Of a DNA stretch of 6,280 nucleotides, positions 1 through 6,280 are shown in pieces. Each line of letters starts with the position of its first letter. Within the stretch, counting starts at the first letter, position 1. The notes under the pieces were generated by a model. That model was not told the origin of the DNA. It was given only the letters and a program-made list of their open reading frames with translations, and did not search any database. This DNA comes from an uncultured Litorilinea sp. (GTDB taxonomy: Bacteria > Chloroflexota > Anaerolineae > Caldilineales > Caldilineaceae), in assembly GCA_946885925.1 (NCBI GenBank), contig CAMPHP010000204.1:1-6280 (forward strand), in the 5' to 3' direction. The position numbers and the translations under genes were made by a program.

Positions 1-645
1 AAGTCTGGTAGGAAGCCTTCCCCGCCATATTTCGACTTCGCTCTCTGGCAAGCCTGCTAAGACCGCGGCAGCTTCGGTCGCCGCACAAAAAAGGCTGGCT
101 GTCTTGGCATAAATGCGCTCGTAATAGCCCTCTTTTTCCTGATAGAAATCATGGCGTGCTAAAAGCTGGCGCAATTCACCATCGACAATGGTCTTTAGCG
201 TATCGGCAAAGATGCGAATAACGCGCGGGGTGTTGGTCTCGGCGGCGAAATAGGCGGCACGAGCAAACATAAAGTTGCCAGCCAGGATCGTTGTTCCGCG
301 GTTCCAGACTGCATTCAGTGTGGGGACTCCACGACGCAAGAGCGCCCCATCGATCACATCATCATGGACTAGGGTAGCTGTATGCAGCATCTCGACCGAG
401 GCAGCCAAGGCGACGACTTGGGGAAAGATAGGGGTGTCGCTTTGATCACCATGCACTTGGGCGGCGAGGAGCGCGATGGTGGGGCGCAGCCGCTTACCGC
501 CACTGCCGATCAGATCGACAAAGGCTTCAGCAAGTGGAGCAAAAAGCGACGACTCCACACTCTTCATTTTCACTTCGACTTGGGTAAGCCCCGCTTGGAT
601 GGGCTGTAACACCTTGCCGATTTCAATCGCCGTTTTTACGCTCAT
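1..645 (-). CDS. Polyprenyl diphosphate synthase (trans-isoprenyl), C-terminal part outside the window
   Basis: This gene encodes a chain-elongating prenyltransferase that condenses isopentenyl diphosphate onto an allylic diphosphate, for quinone side chains or carrier lipids. The window holds the first 215 codons, about two thirds of the usual 320-330. Visible family motifs are GGKRLRP (49-55, diphosphate and IPP binding), the first Asp-rich motif DDVID (95-99) followed by LLRRG (102-106), GELRQ (166-170) and KTA (181-183). The second Asp-rich motif would lie beyond the left edge. Ala90, five residues before the first Asp-rich motif, is small, which fits a long-chain product; this is an inference. 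The ATG at 645 was chosen because homology to the family starts just after it, but it has no clear Shine-Dalgarno. A GTG at 867 in the same frame has a strong one and would add 74 residues encoded by a 15-bp repeat array. The last 10 or so codons at the edge do not match the family well. The gene probably shares a transcript with the upstream tatD. Confidence 0.9.
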   Translation of the reverse strand, partial: MSVKTAIEIGKVLQPIQAGLTQVEVKMKSVESSLFAPLAEAFVDLIGSGGKRLRPTIALLAAQVHGDQSDTPIFPQVVALAASVEMLHTATLVHDDVIDGALLRRGVPTLNAVWNRGTTILAGNFMFARAAYFAAETNTPRVIRIFADTLKTIVDGELRQLLARHDFYQEKEGYYERIYAKTASLFCAATEAAAVLAGLPESEVEIWRGRLPTRL

Positions 646-654
646 GGCTGGTTT

Positions 655-843
655 ACCATCATCTGAGACTATATCTTTATCTTTTGAGACTACATTATTT
701 GAGACAACATCATCCGAGATAATATTATCTAAGACAGTAGTATCCCAGACACTATTATCCCAGACACTATTATCCCAGGCACTATTATCCCGGACAGTAG
801 TATCCGAGACAGTAGTATCCGAGACAGAATAGTCATTTGAGAC
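655..843 (-). repeat. 15-bp tandem repeat array, open in frame as V-x-D-x-x pentapeptides
   Basis: About twelve degenerate units lie between tatD and the prenyl synthase. On the minus strand a typical unit reads GTC TCG GAT ACT ACT or GTC TGG GAT AAT AGT. Unit starts (first base of the GTC-like codon) fall at 843, 825, 810, 795, 780, 765, 750, 735, 720, 705, 690 and 669, so spacings are 18, then nine of 15, one more of 15, then 21 bp. All are multiples of three. In the frame of the synthase the units read as [25 protein letters not shown] and similar, with one six-residue and one seven-residue unit. The frame has no stop from 927 down to the synthase ATG. It may encode an N-terminal extension, or be a non-coding minisatellite. 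It does not fit the A(D/N)LXX pentapeptide-repeat family. Confidence 0.85.
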
Positions 844-876
844 AACATAGTCCCTATACAAGCCCACTCCCGTAAA

Positions 877-883
877 CCTTCCT
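877..883 (-). promoter_or_regulatory. Shine-Dalgarno AGGAAGG serving a possible GTG start at 867
   Basis: AGGAAGG lies 9 nt before a GTG (867-865) that is in frame with the prenyl synthase. It is the only strong ribosome-binding site seen between the tatD stop and the ATG at 645. It therefore argues that translation may begin at 867 and run through the repeat array. A small inverted repeat (gccaa/ttggc, 884-888 with 896-900, 7-nt loop) sits directly upstream of it. Confidence 0.5.
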
Positions 884-927
884 GCCAACGTCTTATTGGC
901 GAGAAAAAGAAAAGCAGACGAATTTAG

Positions 928-1821
928 CTATGCTTTTTTCACAGGCTGCGATGTCGTAGGTTGAGCTCGTGTCGTCTGGCTGTCATCCGCTTGTGAGAGT
1001 GTTAACCCAAAGAATTGTTCTGCCAGCGCCGTACTCTCCTCGGCCATTTGGTCAGCAGAAATTCCGTACAAGTCCGCCAACTTGGCACAAACGAGTGCCA
1101 CATAGGCTGGTTCATTGCGTTTTCCGCGATAGGGGTGTGGTGTCAGATAGGGGGCGTCTGTCTCCAACATCAGCCGGTCGCGACGCAGTTGTGGCACCAA
1201 TGCATGGAGTTGTTTGGCATTCGTAAACGTCACAGGCCCGCCCAAACTCAGCACGAAGTTCCACTCGTATGCACGTTGCGCCAGCGCCAAGTCGCCGCTG
1301 AAGGCATGTAAAACCCCGGCAAAAGGACGCTGGGCTAGGGGAGACGTAGCAAAGGCACTGCTCTGCACCCATTCGCCCAAGATCGCAGCCACGTCCTCAT
1401 TCGCATCGCGGCTGTGGATGATCACAGGTAAACCTAGCGTGGCAGCCAACTCTAGCTGGCGCTCAAAAACAATCCGCTGATGAGCGCGATCTACCTTGTC
1501 CCAATAATAATCTAGCCCAATCTCACCATAGGCTACCACTTTGGGATGGCATGCCAGCTTCCGCAACTCGGCTTCAGTGGCGTCTCCATAGTCGCGGCTG
1601 TCGTTGGGATGAATGCCTACTGCCGCGTAGATACCGGTATATTCGTCTGCCAACGCAATTGCTTGATAGCAATGATGCAGGTCAATACCTGGGATGATAA
1701 TAGCCTTTACGCCCGCAGCCCGCGCCCGCTCGATGACGGCAGGGCGGTCGCCGTCGAATTGGTGGGTATCTAAATGACAGTGGCTATCTATTAATGGCAA
1801 AGGCTGATCCTGTACCAACAT
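928..1821 (-). CDS. tatD: TatD-family metal-dependent hydrolase (putative 3'-5' DNase)
   Basis: The product is a TIM-barrel hydrolase of the amidohydrolase superfamily. Characterised TatD members are cytoplasmic metal-dependent nucleases (3'-5' exonuclease, DNA repair or turnover), but the substrate here is not shown. It is 297 residues long, against about 255-265 for the family. All expected metal ligands are present: H14 and H16 in DSHCHLD, E100 in [10 protein letters not shown]136 in IIHSRDA, H172 in LHAFSGD and D222 in [10 protein letters not shown]. The extra length is mostly a Ser/Thr/Gln-rich tail after about residue 274, which looks disordered. The ATG at 1821 has no evident Shine-Dalgarno and lies 2 nt from a -10 box. 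A TTG at 1800 (codon 8) has AGGA 7 nt upstream and would start the protein just before the conserved IDSHCHLD, so it is a credible alternative start. The gene stops with TAG, in the same frame as the downstream prenyl synthase. Confidence 0.93.
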   Translation of the reverse strand: MLVQDQPLPLIDSHCHLDTHQFDGDRPAVIERARAAGVKAIIIPGIDLHHCYQAIALADEYTGIYAAVGIHPNDSRDYGDATEAELRKLACHPKVVAYGEIGLDYYWDKVDRAHQRIVFERQLELAATLGLPVIIHSRDANEDVAAILGEWVQSSAFATSPLAQRPFAGVLHAFSGDLALAQRAYEWNFVLSLGGPVTFTNAKQLHALVPQLRRDRLMLETDAPYLTPHPYRGKRNEPAYVALVCAKLADLYGISADQMAEESTALAEQFFGLTLSQADDSQTTRAQPTTSQPVKKA

Positions 1822-1823
1822 CG

Positions 1824-1851
1824 CTTATACAACTATTGTGCAATCGGTCAA
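1824..1851 (-). promoter_or_regulatory. Sigma70-like promoter for tatD
   Basis: On the minus strand a -35 TTGACC (1851-1846, five of six consensus bases) and a -10 TATAAG (1829-1824, five of six) are separated by 16 bp. The element lies between the mutase terminator and tatD, which is where a promoter is expected. The predicted transcript start falls at or within the annotated tatD ATG, so the mRNA would be leaderless or would start translation at the TTG at 1800. Confidence 0.55.
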
Positions 1852-1933
1852 TAAAGCTTAGTCTTTTTCGATTGTTCATTTTATCACAGAGTCGGTGCGA
1901 CACAAAGTAGTTCTGCTTGCATAGTCTGTGCTG

Positions 1934-1974
1934 AAAACCTTCCTCGAAGCCACCCAGAGGGGTTCGAGGAAGGT
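1934..1974 (-). terminator. Rho-independent-type terminator after the phosphohexomutase gene
   Basis: A perfect 12-bp inverted repeat (1937-1948 with 1963-1974, arm TTCGAGGAAGGT) encloses a 14-nt loop, part of which can pair again (ccc/ggg). Read on the minus strand, the last arm runs into TTTT, a short U tract. It lies about 28 bp after the mutase stop codon and before the tatD promoter, so it separates the two transcription units. Confidence 0.75.
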
Positions 1975-2001
1975 GGTTGGCTAACCGCTTCAAAAAGCTC
2001 T

Positions 2002-3444
2002 CTACAACCCCGCCAGCTTCTGTCCGTCCTTTAGAATATCCTGCACCGCAGCCCCATCGGTGGTTTCGGTATAGACGCGAATGAGCGGCTCGGTGCCGGA
2101 AAAGCGAACCAGCAGCCAGCCACCATCGTCCATGACAAATTTGTAGCCATCAATAGTCACTTTATCAACGACTTTGTGACCACCCAAGATAATGCCATCT
2201 TCGACACGTATGGCATCCAACTTGGCTTTGGAACTCTTTTTCATTTCGTTGTCAGTCAGCCGGGTGTCGATGCGGTCATAGAAATGTTCACCGACTTTGG
2301 CAAAGAGTAGCTCTAGGAGTTCGGAAGGTTTCTTGCCCGTGCGTACCATCAGATCAAGCAGATAGAGATTGGCAAGAATCCCGTCACGTTCGGGTACATG
2401 GTTGCGAAACGCATACCCACCACTCTCCTCGCCGCCAATCAGGGCGTCATGTTCCAGCATGGCGGGAGCCACGTATTTGAAGCCGACTCCTGTGTTGATG
2501 ACGGGGACGTTATAGATCTCGCCCAGTTTATCGAGCATGGAGGTTGTACTAATGGTCTTGACAATCGGGCCGCGCATACCACGCACTTCAAGCAAGTAAT
2601 AGGCCAGAAGCCCAAAGACGCGCAACTGATCAATGAAATTGCCATGCTCGTCGCCAAAGCCACAGCGGTCGGCATCGCCATCCATAATACAGACACAATC
2701 TGCGCCTAGCCGTTTGCCCACAGCCAACCCTGCATCCACATTGGGCGGGATAGGCTCAGGTCGTTGCATTTCCGGAAAGATAGGGTTGCGCTCGGCATGG
2801 ACTTCGATGATCTCGGTCTTGCTGCCGCCAAGGATTTCAGTGAGCCAACCTGCGCCATTGCCCCACATGTTGTCTACGACAACTTTTAGCCCTGCGTCTC
2901 TAATCGGCTGCACATCAATCAGGTCAGCCAAGTGAATGAGATAGGCCGGCTTGGCGTCAAAGATTTCGATCCTGCCCTCTTTCACCGCTTGCGCGAAGGG
3001 GATATGGCGGATCGCTGCTTCGTTTCCGGCAGCAGGAATATAGGACTCGATCTGGGCTAGTCCCGCCGGGTCAACTGCCCCACCATTCGCATCGCGTACC
3101 TTAAATCCGCAATCCTCTGGTGGGTTGTGGCTGGCTGTAATGTTGACTGCACCCAGCGCGCCCTTCTCTTTTACGCTATAGGAGATAACGGGTGTCGGGG
3201 TGGCGGTGTGGGTTAGATAGACACGTAGCCCATTGCCTGCCAGAACTTCGGCAGCCGTGGCGGCAAAATGCTCTGCTGAAAAGCGCTTGTCGTAACCGAC
3301 TACAACAGCGCCCTCTTTGCCATCTTGTTTGCCATTTATGAGAAAGGTGGCAAAGGCTTGGGCAGCACGGCGTACATTTGCAAAGGTGTAATCATCGGCA
3401 ATTCGACCACGCCAACCATCAGTTCCAAATTTGATATCATTCAT
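2002..3444 (-). CDS. Phosphoglucomutase/phosphomannomutase (alpha-D-phosphohexomutase)
   Basis: This cytoplasmic enzyme interconverts hexose-6-phosphate and hexose-1-phosphate through a phosphoserine, supplying glucose-1-P or mannose-1-P for glycogen, nucleotide sugars and cell-surface glycans. At 480 residues it has normal family length. The four signature sites appear in order: the catalytic serine loop TASHNP (Ser105), the metal-binding DGDADR (255-260), the sugar-binding GGEESGG (337-343) and the phosphate-binding RFSGTEP (447-453). The GEESGG loop does not decide between glucose and mannose, so a bifunctional enzyme is possible; GlmM is unlikely because it usually has GEQSGH. The start at 3444 is supported by GGGGAG (3456-3451) 6 nt upstream and by the typical N-terminus [13 protein letters not shown]. 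The open frame continues upstream to an ATG at 3699, but that stretch contains the promoter and resembles no protein. The gene is monocistronic, between its own promoter and terminator. Confidence 0.95.
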   Translation of the reverse strand: MNDIKFGTDGWRGRIADDYTFANVRRAAQAFATFLINGKQDGKEGAVVVGYDKRFSAEHFAATAAEVLAGNGLRVYLTHTATPTPVISYSVKEKGALGAVNITASHNPPEDCGFKVRDANGGAVDPAGLAQIESYIPAAGNEAAIRHIPFAQAVKEGRIEIFDAKPAYLIHLADLIDVQPIRDAGLKVVVDNMWGNGAGWLTEILGGSKTEIIEVHAERNPIFPEMQRPEPIPPNVDAGLAVGKRLGADCVCIMDGDADRCGFGDEHGNFIDQLRVFGLLAYYLLEVRGMRGPIVKTISTTSMLDKLGEIYNVPVINTGVGFKYVAPAMLEHDALIGGEESGGYAFRNHVPERDGILANLYLLDLMVRTGKKPSELLELLFAKVGEHFYDRIDTRLTDNEMKKSSKAKLDAIRVEDGIILGGHKVVDKVTIDGYKFVMDDGGWLLVRFSGTEPLIRVYTETTDGAAVQDILKDGQKLAGL

Positions 3445-3450
3445 GGCTCT

Positions 3451-3456
3451 CTCCCC
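3451..3456 (-). promoter_or_regulatory. Shine-Dalgarno deciding the phosphohexomutase start
   Basis: GGGGAG on the minus strand ends 6 nt before the ATG at 3444. The in-frame alternatives at 3474 and 3699 have no comparable site, so this fixes the start at MNDIKFG. Confidence 0.75.
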
Positions 3457-3558
3457 AAACTTCTTGTGAGTCATTTTGAACTCATGTGGATCTGCATTGA
3501 TCTTTTGGGTTTGCGGTACATAGCGAAACCCCACACAGGTAGTCCAGTGAATGCAGGC

Positions 3559-3588
3559 ATTATAGTGCAGAAACGAAGATATTGAGAA
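3559..3588 (-). promoter_or_regulatory. Sigma70-like promoter for the phosphohexomutase gene
   Basis: A perfect -10 TATAAT (3564-3559) is preceded, after 18 bp, by TTCTCA (3588-3583, four of six consensus bases). Transcription would start near 3552, giving a leader of about 107 nt. In that leader I see only a weak 6-bp stem (gggttt/aaaccc, about 3507-3531) and no recognisable riboswitch. The remaining non-coding sequence from 3589 to 3658 shows nothing further. Confidence 0.6.
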
Positions 3589-3655
3589 GATGTTTGGGTT
3601 GAAAGCAAATTGAGCAGGATGGTTTGGAACTGCAAAGTCACTAGAAGTTGGTGCA

Positions 3656-3688
3656 AACCAGTGGGGCGAGATTAGCCTCGCCCCACTG
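3656..3688 (-). terminator. Terminator hairpin after the secreted-protein gene
   Basis: A perfect 12-bp GC-rich inverted repeat (3659-3670 with 3677-3688, arm CAGTGGGGCGAG) has a 6-nt loop. It lies about 43 bp after the stop codon of the large gene. Read on the minus strand it is followed by GTTTG, a poor U tract, so it may be a weak terminator or an RNA 3' end stabiliser. It separates the large gene from the mutase promoter. Confidence 0.6.
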
Positions 3689-3731
3689 TGAGAAAGCATT
3701 GAGAGATCTTGTTTGGACTTGCCTGTTGAGC

Positions 3732-6280
3732 CTACCTCCGTTTGATAGACGGCAGTAAGAATTGGAAACTCCCATCGCCAACCCCACCCGGACAGATGGT
3801 GGCGTTCGGATTCGGAACACAGGGGTCAAGCGGGCCTGAATCAGCGCTGTCAAGCACCCCATCCCCATCCGTGTCCGGGTCACTTGGATCTGTGCCAATT
3901 TCAGCTTCCTCTGCGTTGGTCAATCCATCCTCATCCTTGTCACAGGGTTTGGCATTGACATTCGGAACACAGGGATCGCTAGGCGATGTGTCGCTATTAT
4001 CTGGCGTCGAATCCTGATCTACGTCAGCCGCATTGGGGTCACAAGCCGTAGCATTGGGATTTGGATCGCAAGCGTCAGTCGGATCACTGCCATTGTCAAC
4101 CTCATCGCCATCATGGATGCCATCATCATCGGTATCCGCATCTTCGGGATTGGTGTTATGCTCCTCTTCCTCGTCTTCATCTAAACCATCCCCATCCCTA
4201 TCACAGGCTTGGGCATTGGGATTTGGATCACAGGGGTCTAGGGGGTCAGAGGATGGCGTGCCATTGACCTCGGAGCCGTCGTTGATGCCATCGTCATCCG
4301 TATCTGCATCATCGGGATTCGTGCCGTACAGAGTTTCCTCGGTGTTGGCTAGGCCATCTTGGTCGCGATCGCAATTCCCGGCGTTATTGTCAGGCACACA
4401 GGGGTTGTTGTCGTCGGGATCATTGCCCCCGGTATACCCATCGCCATCGTTATCCGTCGAGCCGGTGATCGTCGTGCCATCGGAATCTTGGCTATTGCTC
4501 CCGCCGACATTGCCTTTTGTTCTGGCAGAAACCGTTTTGAAGACGATGCCAGGGGCATTGGCTGCCACATCAACCGTTAAGACGAGTGGCGGCAGCGTAC
4601 CCCCCGGTCCAACCACGCTGCTATTCACAAAGGTAGTGGTGCCGGGTGTACGCACCCAGCTGGCATCTGTGTGGCTGTTGTAGCTCAAACCAGCGGGCAG
4701 CGTATCCATCACGACAATCGGCGCGGTGGTGCTATAGGCTCCGGTATTGGTGACCAAGATTGTGTATTGCCCAGTGCCGCCAGCCGCAAAGGTGCCACTA
4801 TGGCTCTTGTCGATGTCGAGCGCAGGACACAACTGGACAACACCCAACACGGTAACATCCATCTCGCCTAGACCGATCCCTAAATCCGCTAGCAGCGGGT
4901 CCACCACATCACCTAGAAGCGTGTCCAAAAGTGGTTGTAGGAGAGCGGGGAGCAAGTTGTCTGTGACAAGATCGAGAATGGGATCTGCTAGTTCAGACGT
5001 TCCACCTAACCCCAAGAACGTCAGTATGTTATTTATGGTGCCACCTAAGCCACCCAGCGCACCTTCTATGTCCGCGGTGACTTCAAGGTTGTTGATCAAG
5101 CCTGTAACTAACCCCGCAATTGTATTAGCACCTGCGCCAGCCGTCTGTGTCTCCGGGTAATTTCCGCTATTCGCCGGATTGCCCGTAAAGACAAGCGGTG
5201 GCAGCGATTGTTGCGCGCCTTCTGCATAGGTTTTTATGCTTACAGGGACTGTGAGCACAGTCTGTGGAACCACCGGTGGCACACCCGGCAGCGTAATGGT
5301 CAGGGACGCAGCCACCGCTGGTTGCAACGATGCAGGATCGAGTGGTGTATTGCTGAAAAAGACATTGTCCTCAAAGTGACCCACGTATACATCTGCAACA
5401 CCGGGTGTCGCTTGGATAGTCACAGTTTTGGCGATGGCATTGACAGCTTGGATGACCCCTGCGCCGCGCGCTACATCCAGATACAATTCAAGGTCTACGA
5501 CATCCACACCTACGCCAACGCTTGACAAATTGGGTAGCGTACCTTGAAGCGAGTAATCTAGTACCTCTACGCCTAGCTTGATGCGAATGGCGGCAGAGTA
5601 GAAGTTTGTGCCAGCCGCGCCACAAGCCAATACGGGTGGCTCAATGACTTGGGCTTGGATCGTAATATCCCCAATTCCATTCAACCCCAGAGCGGAACCG
5701 TCCACGGTAATGGCAGTAGGGAGTGTCGCCAGGTTTTGGGAGTTGAAAAGCTGAATCGAGCCAGTCACTAGATCAAGCAAATTCAGCTCAACATCAGAAT
5801 ATGCCCCTGCGCCACTCTCAATCTGGATCAGATCGCCGAGGATCAACGCTTCATTTGCGCCGGGTACTCCTGCCAGTTCATTGATCAAGTTGTCAATCGC
5901 GGGCAGCTCCGAAAGCCCGCCAATCGTATTAAGCGCAGCGAGCAATTCATTGATAGTAATTGGCTCCTCCAAAAGTGCATCTGGCGTGGCAGCACCTAAA
6001 GCCAACTGGAGTTCGCCAAGTGTCACATCCGCACTCGCTAGCCCTTGATAATCAAGCACATCAAGATCTAGGTCAGTGCCAATCAAGCTGCCCAATAGGC
6101 TATCGAGCAATTCATCCTCATTTACATCAGCAAGGCGCGGGCCGGTTGTGACACACGCACCTGCCCCACAGCCAGGTGTAGCTTGTGCATAGGCTGGCTC
6201 TGTCGTGAGAATGGTGAGGAGTAATGTCAGCACAAGGAGAGATACAACCTTTATGAGCCTGTGATGCTGCGATATGGAGG
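3732..6280 (-). CDS. Large secreted protein: TadG-like module, DUF11 domain, Ca-binding (thrombospondin type 3-like) repeats; 5' end outside the window
   Basis: This is probably an extracellular surface or structural protein of unknown function. Residues are numbered from the GTG at 6233, but this is unlikely to be the start: the frame stays open to the edge, and upstream codons give a basic HHRLIK stretch followed by a hydrophobic core, so the true start lies past 6280. The signal peptide ends at AYA (14-16), a typical signal peptidase I site. Residues about 35-470 resemble the C-terminal half of TadG-like Flp-pilus proteins: [14 protein letters not shown] (62-75), then IEPP (197-200) before SAAIRIKL, a GAGAN-centred segment (366-370), and [15 protein letters not shown] at the end (451-465). 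Residues about 470-590 are a DUF11 domain (TIGR01451 type). Residues 592-817 hold about eight aspartate-rich calcium loops and five Cys pairs. The protein ends in FLLPSIKRR. There is no sortase motif or clear C-terminal membrane helix. Confidence 0.85.
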   Translation of the reverse strand, partial: SISQHHRLIKVVSLLVLTLLLTILTTEPAYAQATPGCGAGACVTTGPRLADVNEDELLDSLLGSLIGTDLDLDVLDYQGLASADVTLGELQLALGAATPDALLEEPITINELLAALNTIGGLSELPAIDNLINELAGVPGANEALILGDLIQIESGAGAYSDVELNLLDLVTGSIQLFNSQNLATLPTAITVDGSALGLNGIGDITIQAQVIEPPVLACGAAGTNFYSAAIRIKLGVEVLDYSLQGTLPNLSSVGVGVDVVDLELYLDVARGAGVIQAVNAIAKTVTIQATPGVADVYVGHFEDNVFFSNTPLDPASLQPAVAASLTITLPGVPPVVPQTVLTVPVSIKTYAEGAQQSLPPLVFTGNPANSGNYPETQTAGAGANTIAGLVTGLINNLEVTADIEGALGGLGGTINNILTFLGLGGTSELADPILDLVTDNLLPALLQPLLDTLLGDVVDPLLADLGIGLGEMDVTVLGVVQLCPALDIDKSHSGTFAAGGTGQYTILVTNTGAYSTTAPIVVMDTLPAGLSYNSHTDASWVRTPGTTTFVNSSVVGPGGTLPPLVLTVDVAANAPGIVFKTVSARTKGNVGGSNSQDSDGTTITGSTDNDGDGYTGGNDPDDNNPCVPDNNAGNCDRDQDGLANTEETLYGTNPDDADTDDDGINDGSEVNGTPSSDPLDPCDPNPNAQACDRDGDGLDEDEEEEHNTNPEDADTDDDGIHDGDEVDNGSDPTDACDPNPNATACDPNAADVDQDSTPDNSDTSPSDPCVPNVNAKPCDKDEDGLTNAEEAEIGTDPSDPDTDGDGVLDSADSGPLDPCVPNPNATICPGGVGDGSFQFLLPSIKRR
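3783..4460 (-). repeat. Tandem Asp-rich calcium-loop repeats with CxPxxNAxxC motifs
   Basis: This part of the large gene encodes residues 592-817. Loops of the D-x-D-x-D-G type occur at 594-600, 622-633, 642-655, 678-690, 698-711, 765-776 and 785-798, with a degenerate one at 737-748. Between them the motif C-x-P-x-x-N-A-x-x-C occurs five times (Cys pairs 612/621, 668/677, 722/731, 755/764, 805/814), always with eight residues between the cysteines. Distances between successive first cysteines are 56, 54, 33 and 50, so the third-to-fourth interval has lost a loop. Similar DNA words recur, for example TCCGAAxxC and GATCCAAATCCCAATGC on the minus strand, which suggests growth by duplication. 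A calcium-stiffened, disulfide-stapled stalk is the likely structure. Confidence 0.8.

Noticed and set aside
476..832. Plus-strand open frame whose second half reads as [10 protein letters not shown]-type pentapeptides
   Set aside because: Its first half is the antisense of the conserved prenyl synthase N-terminus, and its second half is open only because the 15-bp repeat lacks stops in that frame. It has no promoter or convincing start.
655..843. CRISPR array
   Set aside because: The units are contiguous 15-bp tandem copies with no unique spacers of usual length and no cas genes nearby.
1784..1993. Minus-strand 69-codon open frame between the mutase and tatD
   Set aside because: It runs through the terminator hairpin and the tatD promoter and overlaps the tatD start in another frame; it has no protein-like features.
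3445..3699. N-terminal extension of the mutase to an ATG at 3699
   Set aside because: The stretch holds a TATAAT promoter and the preceding gene's terminator, while a good Shine-Dalgarno and the family N-terminus support the start at 3444.
4033..4683. Long plus-strand open frame rich in Ser/Pro/Gly
   Set aside because: It is the antisense of the Asp-rich repeats and DUF11 region; GAT/GAC codons on one strand give Ser- and Val-type codons on the other, which keeps it open.
6231..6233. GTG at 6233 as the true start of the large secreted protein
   Set aside because: It falls inside the hydrophobic core of the signal peptide; the basic n-region HHRLIK is encoded upstream in the same frame, which remains open to the window edge.

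Overview
The window carries four protein genes, all on the minus strand. From right to left, in the direction of transcription, they are: (i) a large secreted modular protein whose first codons lie beyond the right edge; (ii) a phosphoglucomutase/phosphomannomutase; (iii) a TatD-family metal-dependent hydrolase; and (iv) a polyprenyl diphosphate synthase cut by the left edge. No tRNA, rRNA, CRISPR array, insertion sequence or phage gene was seen.

The organism is most likely a bacterium of the Chloroflexota. This is an inference from the type of secreted protein (DUF11 plus calcium-loop repeats, short C-terminal tail ending FLLPSIKRR) and from the general look of the housekeeping genes. No marker gene in the window settles it.

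The transcription layout is readable. The secreted-protein gene ends at a 12-bp-stem hairpin (3659-3688). The mutase then has its own promoter with a perfect TATAAT (3559-3588), a leader of about 107 nt, a good Shine-Dalgarno, and its own 12-bp-stem terminator (1937-1974). tatD has a sigma70-like promoter whose -10 almost touches the annotated ATG (1824-1851). tatD and the prenyl synthase probably form a two-gene operon, with no terminator between them. The genes do not form one pathway: the mutase makes hexose-1-phosphates for glycans, the prenyl synthase makes quinone or carrier-lipid side chains, and TatD acts in nucleic-acid repair or turnover.

The two most unusual items are these. First, a 15-bp tandem array lies between tatD and the prenyl synthase. 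Its units are spaced 15, 18 or 21 bp, always a multiple of three, and it is open in the frame of the synthase. A GTG at 867 with an AGGAAGG ribosome-binding site would add about 74 residues of V-x-D-x-x repeats to the enzyme. Second, the secreted protein seems to join a module resembling the C-terminal half of TadG-like Flp-pilus proteins to a DUF11 domain and to calcium-binding repeats bounded by five C-x-P-x-x-N-A-x-x-C motifs.
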